From the IMG/VR virus record IMGVR_UViG_3300027763_002051, positions 1 through 24,772 of that record: a stretch of DNA of 24,772 bases; one strand, 5' to 3'. The DNA is from a virus. The position numbers and the translations under genes were made by a program. Below the pieces are notes generated by a model, which saw nothing but the letters and a program-made list of their open reading frames with translations, was not told the origin of the DNA and ran no database searches. Of this stretch, positions 21,101 through 23,425 are shown in pieces (the stretch's first letter is position 1; each line of letters starts with the position of its first letter).

Positions 21101-23416
21101 CAACGTATTCCGGATAATCAGCCACTAGGTGAGGACGAGGCGATGGAAGAGATCTATAACATGCTCGGACTTACACTTACCCCAACTGGCGAATACAAGT
21201 GGGCCGAGCGTAAGGGTAGAAGCAACCTTTTCGATCTGCGGAAGCCAGAACATATCGTGGTGTTGGCTAAAGCTATGCAGGCAGGGAAGCCGACCATAGA
21301 CGGGACATTGTTCGAGGCGTATGTCTCAAGCATTTTCAGCGGGTTTGCAACGCAACTTGCAAATGTGGCGATGACTCCGGCTTCCCCGATCACGACATCT
21401 GTCCATCGTGGATTTCAAGCCATCACTTCGTATCTGCTCGGGCAAGCTGGCATCAATCAAGAGGTAGAGATCGACAGAATTGATGATCGCCAAGTCCCGC
21501 TCTTTAGACCAAGCACGGCCTACAAAACAATGTCAGAGGCTATTAGAGGAGCGGGGAGTGAAATTGGATACATCTTGAGGTCAGTTGTTCCTGCGTTTTT
21601 CGAAGCTTCAACAATGGGCAGATTGGCTTGGGCAACTGAAGCGGGGTTCTTTGATTACAATGTTTCTGGAGTGCTTGAGGACATTGACGACCCACAGACA
21701 AGGTTTGGCGCGTTCCTGCAAAAGTACGGAAGAACAAGAAACACGAGGATCCCCGGGAAGCTTGGGAAAGCTATTCGCGTTCCGCTTCGAGGCCTGCTCG
21801 CAGCTGACGAATTCACCAAGACGTTTAGGGCATACATGACAGTCGGGGCACACGCATACCGGCTCGGCAAAGCGGCCGGGCTTAATGGGGCAGAACTAAG
21901 CTCGTTCGTAGAAAAAGAGGTCAGGGGGGCTGGATCAACAAGCTGGATGCTCGCAGCTCGTCGGGCGACCAAGGAGACATTCACATTCCAGCTACGGCCT
22001 GAGGGAGGAAGTGTTCGTTCTGTCGGAGACTTTGCGGCCGAAAACGTAGGGCGACTCTCGGATTTCTACGCAAGCCTTGAAAACGCCGCAACTGCCATGG
22101 ACGGAAATCCAGTATTTATGCCGGCTAGGGCAGCTCTTCGTCTGATCCAGTCGTTCTTGGTTTTAATTAAAAGCCCATTCAACATTTACCGCGAGGGCTA
22201 CTCCTACACGCCACCAGCCATCCTTAATCTGATCTCAAGAGCTAGAAGGGTCAAAGAGACAGATGTTGCTGGCAAGAAAACAAAGTATCTGCCTGTCACC
22301 GAGTATGATGACTTCGTTGAGAGGCTAACAAGCTTTGGAATCGGAACTGCAGTACTTGCCGGACTTCTAACTGGAGCAGCAGAGGGAGATGACGATGACG
22401 ATAAGAAGATGTTGCTTATTACTGGAACGCCAGATCCATTGGCACCAGGTGGACAGCGAGTGACTAGATTTGGGAATCCTCCATTCAAATTCATTCTCCG
22501 CGGTGACTGGCTTAAAAGCCTTGGAGTTACCACTGGAGAATACGCGCTCGATTACAGCCGAGTTGAACCAATTGGAACTGTGGTTTCATCAAATGTAAAT
22601 ATCGCAAGAACAATGAAGGAATCGGTAAGAAACCCAAGCAGGGCAGGTTCTGCTGGTGCAAATCTCTTTAAAGACTACTTCTTGGCTCCAGCGACAAGAA
22701 CATACGGCAAGCAATGGCGCGATCTGATCAGCTTGTTTGATTTAGAGGGAAGCGGTTGGCAACGAGTATTAAGAGACAAGCTATCGGCCATAATGTCGCC
22801 CAATCTATTCAAGCAACCATTTGGAGGAATTCAAGAGTACGAGAAGGACGTTTATAATCCAGATCCATTAGCCCCCGATGCTCTTGCATTTGCGGTACTA
22901 CCGGGACTCGGAGATCAGCTTGGAATTCCAGACCGGCGGACGTTCGAGGGCATGAAAGTGCCTAACCCAGTTCCGTATGAAGGTGCTGGCCCAGTCGCAA
23001 GGTCGGTCGTTCGATTACTTCCCGGACGATTTGGGGAAGGATTCGGGAAAACAGACTTTGAGAAATTCGTAGATAACTACAACCGACAACACCCAGACAA
23101 GAGGTGGAACCCAGATCTTTCTAGGCCGGATCGGTTCTTTGATGACAAGTATCTACGCCAGAGGGTTGCGTTTACCAATGACGAGTACGAGATGGTGCTG
23201 AAGATGGCAGCCCCCAAAATAAGGGCTTATCTGTACGGCAATAGTTCAGAAAACGGTGCTTTGTCCCAAAAAGACATATCTGGTTTTGTTTCGGAAGATC
23301 GCAAGGACACAATTCAAAGGACGATCTCTGGGTACTATCGGGACGCCAAAAAAGCGGTTGTGGATGCGCGGCACAGAAGAGAGCTGAAAGCTTTACAGTC
23401 TAACCCCTCAAAGTAA
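6176..23416 (+). CDS. Giant polyvalent virion protein (5,746 aa): ParB, helicase, sigma-like, metallopeptidase and other domains
   Basis: One uninterrupted frame of 17.2 kb. The start is fixed by an in-frame TAA at 6167-6169, leaving ATG 6176 as the first start codon; no good ribosome binding site is seen. Domains in order (residues): coiled coil about 190-512; Pro-rich linker 519-552; Gly/Ala hydrophobic helices 693-865; 'EEIAHL' segment around 1218; Pro-rich linker 1420-1495; SH3-like barrel 1593-1640; ParB/DdrB-like 1653-1840; strawberry-notch helicase about 2114-2830; accessory domain 3272-3327; GYF_2-like 3463-3532; sigma-like 3563-3797; HEFVH peptidase 3835-4210; coiled coil 4783-4879; region-4-like HTH 4897-4946; hydrophobic C-terminal domain 4979-5746. 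Proteins of this kind ('large polyvalent proteins') are known in phages and conjugative elements and are thought to enter the cell with the DNA. The gene lies between head genes, which fits a virion protein. It may be processed at AQR[I/L] sites. Confidence 0.95.
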   Translation: MSLPDFGGTGTDGKPEDNFGGPEPEYVPRTRGEARALEQEQRGKIKEATQAYNYGSEQALEEAGIEYKKDEQGFVQPRYAPSNEFGRTVEFGTSEFRDPITEETRQIDKTGKVKPKKRQNVTYKSGDANNPNFPNPSRIYRVYTREQDAGVADPNQPFAATKAEDIGSAFDLQGVSDQGISSLAKETVRKNRQYELGSAKSVLDARGQQLDVESETLKSQIDTLNQTPIPDWQPDGDKMDPAIASEVGGKADAKSRQDAAARIGMSRDQKIADFSSQLAEKNKERIRNRALQVELQSQMSLDEGESIYDNRVQQLLKNGAKQEDIDKDPLIGAIREGLTNIQKPVLPLSEVFKDPSLTPQAIYETRASQREKGRIEAEGRLAKEKATEFLKPFIEQATDTSISYTTLAGRRNRLSSVYNKLLDDADAADTKQKGSGLNLRAQASGYAEAIGVLDDQLSKVGKQATIAEQSAKIQGEFAKENEKRVQQELQGRLTKLEQETKQKVEKLKQRRGLEDGTFMGPPAPGDVPPATPTQGTPPTQPTTPQPQPESPTSWFKGGLNNLFSKDTMRQAARGYFELNQKFASGIYLSAANALRLRGKEVPISGGKLKTAGAAFIDAMTTSPSMPAKVMAALSMVDRQFGGKLHNRAAKFFEESATAAKENETAIREEKFLGLEPVSPEWRESDVGQVVKSLTELPFYIGTTMINPAVGFIATFGTSYDDAIQNQLNAGVKNPDHVTALAEAIPVAAFEQLGNMVELGLAKALGKKFIQSLQSMTARSLRGLFASAAMKIGGGAITEGGEEGVQQFWSNMIAKYIGKFDPTRPLDKDVWKSIYVAMWAGGAGVTAMGGGSVALTGAQNYLNERGLKKQADEMKAATEDIPANGWEDWGNKLPEQILDPGLAESFGEIGADLDEQQGKFLVDLADSIKGAPFRRLIDLGKSIDESLIQPPALQSRAAGILTGAKNEQLIGEANLYAERANLAALMQSEAQLRLRVAREIGELPTDPMDGGLDQQAAGLIAAKVLFGSSGVTQEELKAKYRGMLIIQTDSNGIQVPSEFVKQDIFSKAPTMSEQLKGFLSRVNQAMANQTDAGGASAEPPEPPKPEQEPTGKPRQVDQANLKTPRQIAEASARTGSPALMARLEGTTPDERWASAESKIKNLVTAIGSKGLDVRFVSDGAASSVAFEADNKTLRISLNKESFMDMENTDPEANNRYVREEIAHLGDIAEGALDAKRQGKDNYRQHWEQQRANMLSRIFTVAKQDKAVEQSVVAAANLYLPKVQRIMKASEMRMGANRAATDDALVRGAVKPQFKTVSDIQQYMIRVGMSGERGVRAMPLFMAEMLRMLKTYGQPQTEARNFLQTAAKISGGSRTIIKVISDYLRKVYKALFSIKDSLVKADPQLAEDLSNLLSEIDDVLSDSPSQPRPEVAQRSPNVPQAPEAKPRAPPETGGENVPQAPETPEIVPPQNAGEPPVIGQTPEGGQTVGTIAPPATRIVPRGRMVSVTYDKLGSGGVESVTEQVQLTKEQEVEWEKGEADYRQSAEMAKRTRDPAMRSSLMQRAGYEWAKRKREITGRLHYKEQREKEAREKKNYLGKKVGVQTEGGVFAATITGNPFGRVKVRLEDGQELTVLPDQLTSAPEIEQEQSQDPTAIPSGQVVDFPINKIVVNDKIQQFKKKAKKDSGVVKALTGEYQATPKNPIVIWQRNDGVFEVITGRHRLDLAKRNNMATIPAQIVKESEGWTQEKAETFDAEANIRDGQGDLEDFAYYFRKSGISQQDAEAKGLLRDDGKGKAGFLIANEATEDVYSGVLMGKIDPGMAYIIASSAPRSAGALNEGIQRQALALITTERTNQSELKNFIAGMVAKFADQGPSESQGDLFGGDDSALELMKQRAKKAAKKQKGLKDELNALLSYKKLSSGQRAKILADRGISIGAGEDVDGRIAKEITDLQADLASWERWATDPAKVSQIDQMPDIKAQRIDIQAQRIDQNQEGGVESNREERTQPGTSEGIQPDSSGGGISPTGEVATGQPGQLQNVEDGRGRAVPGSVDQRPDGGSGENQGLADNAVPTSLRISRGPQPNLSAIQSLQRREPRGEVGRASDVNDAERVLGEGLETQIPWVPVIQGNGVSLKTFAPVGIADEIRRNLERIDSERGGLENYVSKALGFGDVSELYRVVNPKAGSRFNKEQVETIAASLDRMDAGKACIIGHEMGIGKGRICAALLYAAYLRGQIPVFFTANSRTLYPTLMDDFRDLGFKMDPFITDQDFESVMGDGNVLTNKGKNPKALFDSIAASKKLPAGKTLVMTTWEQARLKDVNAVLNALAPNAVFIIDEAHKGTGDSLSSEVARGILKKAKGVSFSSGTAIKNLEAMRLYFPFTSVNRAVPSVRRLNQLLKKFANPLLELMNRGLVSAGEYIRYQRGLTHNGLPVPFTPLALRTGPQVAEVNETANEIAGELKQIQAGPFMKQLRAVLQPLAKTKAAAMIEDKPELAETLTIKVEPYPMKSQFHNIANIMVLASKIPEISKQIKTLVDQGNKVFVASDSTGEAAVQELLDDVSLETDPKNASFADALARYTDKLRYVTITAKVGPKGRQQTLFRQKLDLNRAQEEYPEAVERAQQVLQQISDAKSMIESSRDVLGRLGISPMDTLRQQLESVQIPSVEISGRSATVMPDGTREKRTELDQDRMASLSMFNNMDDMNVISVSRSGSTGINAHNSPKFISQKDRVFFLLQPSPNVVDTVQVAFRVNRTGQLTAPHLYMAYAEELPAEKRIMALTAKKMSKLGASSTGGQRLDMSETFGEDMHNAYGDLAIANVLARDETFRQEFQTRHNEYFPGSNEEEIRANLMKGSGNGDVFRRFEHMLIIMPLDIYSQISEQVRDEYNEIVETEKMAGRYNLTSEKMDYKAVLVDDMPGMAPYSPRKEGEPDIGTAQPTQLRRYRFTNPTPPPASEQLVKDIDKVKADTAQLVQKYNESAEKYLSDRVNFINSRSRLDPNAKNLLIQAITRKMAVAQTAVADAAEKVGGSYWYHINDTQVPVFVTGLRLNPKYPHVVASQRLLIQSAGFNHLMPVPLSANPLSRLASARAAFNNNPLEQEELGVEMPLLDVSPTGQDAEAAFYRSFKQTESYAAAKAWENHPFSLREKYMSFAMDRAGYRPGFFRVNRKFSDGKTLNGLYYDGNTIIEMSPVRTREILSFVSERTENAQTEKDVIDAFAEALDATQDIDTMTDEGAVATDEGQKDFVSKMNNRRRNQVVAEAYDRERQKAMQQDHFVIVGNPLVAADMSTRLFGQQLNHRVMRFTNQDGGETTGIVVPSQAEFSQLKKLSNVLTVRETIQRSDAEKVLDYLNSTITRHHNATEVVFTDGATISYATTEATAIETPHSLKSIIPISSLAESQLADLSVVEETGVPDEVRAEIEKLVPGAKVSAEGPYITVSMGGFDAGNYIARRMRSRSIPDQNAGQRYFYADPKKGEVFGPVGLAALNQDYMMSRISEDTLVYPEDPSMPKDWNPGTPSLTDGTSEWMPYADVAKSKAVESPAGSAIEGYAYSGPRSVQMNAQRIGDEITPEIWNYYRIATQQTTDSDGNVGPSPAVRMVLRMFPNMDASYVEDSAVSGVLKAVKALAVMRTQDPGKFAEMEGSAAPEGGIPKKVFSYMVEAAKNSVLTSYQKFGQYEVDPPEQQGMQMLEDEETVAELLVGRATAVSEDEGPDIVTPKDVEETEFTKALRSDMEAAFQTIDPRLAQVFVAHNRGMTFEAIADEFGLPPIIGEDGKQRPNKQMAQRMYDDALRSLQDFAGDNSLFATNSKPQKPVSKALRLAMEAGLIRPMSINAQRIYTTNSEEDGETANLVRQFRNTQLGQAIMALRSGPQPAGNLIRGIAEPANENNKAIQAYYRLLSQALVKGIEANPSSFLGRAANTDVVIDESIPTSHFSSIKMDPFTMGIIRLHPGQLSPRVILHEFVHSFTAQLIGSEIVKNFQPRRGEMSGSKYREALTTYANKQPLDADNPTGAIPAMQSLVKAYLGALKYAKDDAGQPIENAIFGSGLTASFSITLPMHRASYAGGLHMSAHIDASNSKAIYEHFTGLGLEGKAGVPNDTLDAYVNKNGATNDFFISSPAGSLAGLEVEADGKLILTPSGLEKLRTQNIAPSAYSTYTIRSTKPVFKQRILGVVGDPGKKAMSILYGFKNIDEFSAETMSNPSFVGMIANLDVPKGLTKTPHDYLVEWFDQLESDLLNLKGGMKGAVRNMAAGTLVGSTAGSLMDIGSIKITDYQTIVGNRDSAARSEPTTQQGQLFAQRIGGDKLEDKISNTIQAMPRGGLITTTKGAFSIRPRVGSDGWVTRGIDNPRRVITKTISAAVAGLPGIRGMVQVVKSYTRDDVAPSDAGGEKNPLALEYKRLTDIPTPTEEQRKRISEIEKFATKYKMPGVGVQQSLFDTEKYAGSPNRPTASSPSVIETPPAKFIAPQMELALNAQRIEPSGAKKILSEINDLRAMRDSGQPYNEKRLRQLEFTANQTKLSGYQPEGQLMPTETSVNPTTQPFALEQETRAGMVQGNLFAQRLDYDENGNPVITPKPLTPEELMSIRADLLGDLGKDTQEVMAMYRKLRVQPSGTKTLGGVYQNGENGGPARSLANPGQTSQQRDLINAMDAMRFQRGLGIKQDTAVEDAAIQILSTPEGRLGVQEAVLSGQSLNTETTLAAMKMVGEMVQTAITSGNAEDLGKAYAMTYMYREARSETARALRIGYDRLMTPAQRHAEFLMAVMVQPERNRILDLKYYPTEAQNRNDIRSLQATLEDLIKERNGLLESRQEASNSEEMKAVLEQRNAEIQALQGQISDLQNRVTREQVMAQEAQDRLADVNRTLAGLGTNLEQLMKESELSEIRTGRPATQMLDQVRLSPKEREAVELIMIGHDPVSVSKQTKVKMVDIKGAMDVMRSEAKRRFSQIAQSGMTRDQLRKALLENARTDASMRQIMAQRIPDNQPLGEDEAMEEIYNMLGLTLTPTGEYKWAERKGRSNLFDLRKPEHIVVLAKAMQAGKPTIDGTLFEAYVSSIFSGFATQLANVAMTPASPITTSVHRGFQAITSYLLGQAGINQEVEIDRIDDRQVPLFRPSTAYKTMSEAIRGAGSEIGYILRSVVPAFFEASTMGRLAWATEAGFFDYNVSGVLEDIDDPQTRFGAFLQKYGRTRNTRIPGKLGKAIRVPLRGLLAADEFTKTFRAYMTVGAHAYRLGKAAGLNGAELSSFVEKEVRGAGSTSWMLAARRATKETFTFQLRPEGGSVRSVGDFAAENVGRLSDFYASLENAATAMDGNPVFMPARAALRLIQSFLVLIKSPFNIYREGYSYTPPAILNLISRARRVKETDVAGKKTKYLPVTEYDDFVERLTSFGIGTAVLAGLLTGAAEGDDDDDKKMLLITGTPDPLAPGGQRVTRFGNPPFKFILRGDWLKSLGVTTGEYALDYSRVEPIGTVVSSNVNIARTMKESVRNPSRAGSAGANLFKDYFLAPATRTYGKQWRDLISLFDLEGSGWQRVLRDKLSAIMSPNLFKQPFGGIQEYEKDVYNPDPLAPDALAFAVLPGLGDQLGIPDRRTFEGMKVPNPVPYEGAGPVARSVVRLLPGRFGEGFGKTDFEKFVDNYNRQHPDKRWNPDLSRPDRFFDDKYLRQRVAFTNDEYEMVLKMAAPKIRAYLYGNSSENGALSQKDISGFVSEDRKDTIQRTISGYYRDAKKAVVDARHRRELKALQSNPSK
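7541..7830 (+). other. N-terminal coiled coil and proline-rich linker of the giant protein
   Basis: Residues 456-512 form a Lys/Glu/Gln heptad-rich helix ('RVQQELQGRLTKLEQETKQK'). It is followed at 519-552 by a Pro/Thr/Gln linker ('PPATPTQGTPPTQPTTPQPQ'). This separates the polar N-terminal part (1-512) from the hydrophobic segments downstream. Confidence 0.7.
8252..8770 (+). other. Glycine/alanine-rich hydrophobic segments
   Basis: Residues 693-865 contain 'PFYIGTTMINPAVGFIATFG', 'KIGGGAITEGGEEGVQQFW' and 'AMWAGGAGVTAMGGGSVALT'. Alternating Gly/Ala-rich hydrophobic stretches and a 'TEGGEE.VQQ' helix resemble membrane-interacting parts of phage internal virion proteins. A role in crossing the cell envelope during DNA ejection is inferred. 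Confidence 0.5.
9650..10290 (+). other. Segment with a degenerate peptidase-like motif EEIAHL
   Basis: Residues about 1159-1371. 'RYVREEIAHLGDIAEGAL' (E1218-L1223) has the shape of the zinc-helix found in polyvalent metallopeptidases but lacks the first His of HExxH. Upstream are beta-like strands ('VRFVSDGAASSVAFEADNKT'), as in minimal metallopeptidases. It may be an inactive relic or a variant; only weakly supported. Confidence 0.35.
10525..10533 (+). promoter_or_regulatory. Strong Shine-Dalgarno sequence AGGAGGTGA inside the giant gene
   Basis: AGGAGGTGA is followed three bases later by ATG 10536, in a different frame from the giant gene. Core-to-start spacing is close to ideal, better than at any main gene of the window. 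It may be chance inside a low-complexity linker. Confidence 0.4.
10536..10664 (+). CDS. Possible nested 42-aa basic ORF
   Basis: ATG 10536 to TAG 10662-10664, in another frame, inside the Pro-rich linker of the giant protein (residues 1454-1496). The product is very basic ('MSRKPQKRQKLSRPKMQVNR', then 'QLSAKLLKGVKQLELLHRR'). The ribosome binding site is excellent. However, a CC-rich Pro/Glu linker read one base off naturally yields Arg/Lys/Gln text, so composition gives no support. Listed because initiation here is plausible. Confidence 0.2.
   Translation: MSRKPQKRQKLSRPKMQVNRQLSAKLLKGVKQLELLHRRPQG
10952..11098 (+). other. SH3-like small beta barrel
   Basis: Residues 1593-1641: 'YLGKKVGVQTEGGVFAATIT', then 'GNPFGRVKVRLEDGQELTVL'. 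Short strands broken by Gly and ending in 'V.V.LEDG.ELTV' fit an SH3-like barrel often found just before ParB-like domains in polyvalent proteins. Probably a nucleic acid or peptide binding module; fold assignment is by pattern only. Confidence 0.5.
11132..11700 (+). other. ParB/DdrB-like nuclease-fold domain
   Basis: Residues 1653-1841. The core is 'VVDFPINKIVVNDKIQQF', 'NPIVIWQRNDGVFEVITG' and the signature 'GRHRLDLAKR' at 1716-1725, followed by 'IPAQIV' and 'EANIRDGQGDLEDFAYYF'. This is the ParB/Srx fold with the helical extension seen in DdrB-type antirestriction-associated proteins. ParB-fold domains bind DNA and nucleotides, and some are nucleases. Here it probably acts on incoming or host DNA. 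A 'QGDLFGGDD' string (Q1876) follows the domain, as in relatives. Confidence 0.8.
12098..12139 (+). repeat. Tandem DI[K/Q]AQRI repeat
   Basis: Two 21-base units (12098-12118 and 12119-12139) encode DIKAQRI and DIQAQRI at residues 1975-1988 of the giant protein, in the linker between the ParB-like domain and the helicase. The units differ at several bases, mostly third codon positions. Confidence 0.85.
12151..12159 (+). promoter_or_regulatory. Shine-Dalgarno sequence AGAAGGAGG before the nested gene
   Basis: A perfect anti-16S complement (AAGGAGG, 12153-12159) inside the giant gene, 14 bases upstream of the nested GTG at 12174. The spacing is longer than ideal, but the match is better than at most annotated starts here. 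A TAG at 12162-12164 closes the nested frame upstream, so initiation must be at or near 12174. Confidence 0.5.
12174..12509 (+). CDS. Overlapping gene nested in the giant gene (111 aa)
   Basis: GTG 12174 to TAG 12507-12509, one frame off the giant gene. The product has the composition of a real soluble protein, with an ordinary mix of charged and hydrophobic residues, four Trp, and helical segments ('MKKELNPEQVKEYSQIAAEE', 'DADALYQDPWINDLTEDPER', 'DWLTTLFRQACGSVEGHNQI', ending 'LLTSMTLNEF'). Over the same interval the giant frame reads as a Gly/Gln/Ser/Arg-rich linker (residues 2000-2111) between the AQRI tandem repeat and the helicase. That contrast is the opposite of what a random shadow frame shows. 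A strong Shine-Dalgarno lies upstream. Best explanation: an older small gene was overprinted when the flanking parts fused into one giant frame. Function unknown; no family recognised. Confidence 0.6.
   Translation: MKKELNPEQVKEYSQIAAEEAYPRLVKWQRDNPDNFRMWKTDADALYQDPWINDLTEDPERTKDWLTTLFRQACGSVEGHNQILALFSRSKGENREAKLGELLTSMTLNEF
12515..14660 (+). other. Strawberry-notch-type SF2 helicase domain
   Basis: Residues about 2114-2829. Motif I is 'GHEMGIGKGR' (2210-2219), the SBNO-style variant of GxGxGK; motif II is DEAH at 2334-2337 in 'VFIIDEAHKG'; motif III is 'SFSSGTA' at about 2361-2367; motif VI is 'QVAFRVNRTGQ' (2744-2754) with two Arg. This helicase type occurs in eukaryotic Strawberry notch and in phage and plasmid DarB-like antirestriction proteins. 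It is expected to move on duplex DNA using ATP, possibly shielding or remodelling incoming DNA. All catalytic residues appear intact. Catalytic methylase motifs were not seen next to it. Confidence 0.85.
15989..16156 (+). other. Helicase-associated accessory domain
   Basis: Residues 3272-3327: 'FVIVGNPLVAADM', then 'HRVMRFTNQDGGETTGIVVP'. A 'GN-x-L' turn followed by a '[VR]-F-T-x-x-D-G' hairpin and a 'GI-V-[VL]-P' strand is a module I associate with the region behind the helicase core in DarB/SNF2-type polyvalent proteins. The role is unknown, perhaps DNA or partner binding. Confidence 0.45.
16559..16780 (+). other. GYF_2-like domain
   Basis: Residues 3463-3532. 'RYFYADPKKGEVFGPVGLAA' matches the GYF_2 opening (aromatic strand, then G-x-V-x-GP and a helix beginning L-x-x-L). 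It continues with 'SRISEDTLVYPED' (the I-x-x-x-T-L-V strand) and ends 'SEWMPYADVA' (W-x-P-x-x-x-x). An insertion, 'PSMPKDWNPGTPSLTDG', lengthens the loop. GYF domains bind proline-rich peptides, and the giant protein and its 501-aa neighbour both have proline-rich stretches. The domain sits just before an AQRI site. Confidence 0.6.
16862..17565 (+). other. Sigma-70-like segment
   Basis: Residues 3563-3797, bounded by AQRI sites at 3559 and 3832. 'DASYVEDSAVSGVLKAVKAL' and 'VFSYMVEAAKNSVLTSYQKF' mimic sigma region 2 (D-[AV]-E-D-x-x-x-x-x-x-L-K-A, and x-x-A-[RK]-N-x-x-x-x). 'DPRLAQVFVAHNRGMTFEAI' with 'ADEFGLPP' and 'NKQMAQRMYDDALRSLQDF' (3739-3796) mimics region 4 (x-x-V-F-x-x-x-x-x-G-x-[ST]-[FY]-x-E-I-A-x-x-[LF]-G-[LV]-x, then a recognition helix). 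If functional it could redirect host RNA polymerase from within an ejected virion protein. The assignment rests on pattern alone. Confidence 0.6.
17680..18810 (+). other. HExxH metallopeptidase domain with a large insertion
   Basis: Residues 3835-4210, bounded by AQRI sites at 3832 and 4296. The zinc helix is 'RVILHEFVHSFTAQ' with H3959, E3960 and H3963. The likely third ligand region is 'YGFKNIDEFSAETMSNPSF' (E4191 or E4195), matching the 'EF-x-AE-x-x-S-NP-x-F' signature of polyvalent-protein peptidases. About 230 residues lie between the two motifs, longer than I expect for this type. They include 'ATNDFFISSPAGSLAGLEVE' and other beta text, so another domain may be inserted. It is a candidate processing protease. 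Confidence 0.75.
20522..20810 (+). other. Long coiled coil near the C-terminus of the giant protein
   Basis: Residues 4783-4879 show clear heptads: 'DIRSLQATLEDLIKERNGLL', 'LEQRNAEIQALQGQISDLQN', and a final helix ending 'NLEQLMKE'. It probably drives oligomerisation directly before the HTH segment. Confidence 0.75.
20864..21016 (+). other. Sigma region-4/LuxR-like helix-turn-helix
   Basis: Residues 4897-4946: 'LSPKEREAVELIMIGHDPVS', then 'VSKQTKVKMVDIKGAMDVMR' and 'SEAKRRF'. The 'LSPKEREA-V-x-L' opening and two-helix spacing are those of sigma region 4 and related HTH domains, although the recognition helix is unusual. It would be a second DNA-binding element after the one at 3739-3796. Confidence 0.5.
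21110..23413 (+). other. C-terminal hydrophobic domain of large polyvalent proteins
   Basis: Residues 4979-5746. 'FEAYVSSIFSGFATQLANVA' (about 5046-5065) corresponds to the recurring 'x-x-x-x-S-[IL]-[LF]-SG-x-x-T-Q-x-x-N' opening. 'AADEFTKTFRAYMTVGAHAY' and 'LIQSFLVLIKSPFNIYREGY' follow, and a probable membrane helix 'LTSFGIGTAVLAGLLTGAAE' (5384-5403) precedes an acidic run 'GDDDDDKK'. This layout closes many phage polyvalent proteins and is thought to be a virion or membrane-inserting part. The last AQRI site lies just before it. Confidence 0.6.
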
Positions 23417-23425
23417 TCGAATTAT

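Larger units (their letters stand above)
12107..21109 (+). repeat. Dispersed [LIM]-x-AQR-[IL] motif, eight copies in the giant protein
   Basis: The Ala of each copy is at residue 1978, 1985, 3559, 3832, 4296, 4473, 4558 and 4975 (codons beginning at 12107, 12128, 16850, 17669, 19061, 19592, 19847, 21098). Contexts: PDIKAQRI, IDIQAQRI, VQMNAQRI, MSINAQRI, GQLFAQRI, LALNAQRI, GNLFAQRL, RQIMAQRI. Codons vary (GCA/GCC/GCG, CAA/CAG, AGG/CGA/CGT, ATC/ATT/CTT), so the conservation is at protein level. All copies sit in polar linkers and flank the helicase, sigma-like, peptidase and C-terminal domains. A processing site or a docking tag is likely. Confidence 0.8.

Noticed and set aside
22385-22420. 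DDDDDKK run resembling an enteropeptidase cleavage site
   Set aside because: Enteropeptidase is an animal enzyme. Here the run is more simply the acidic flank after a membrane helix.
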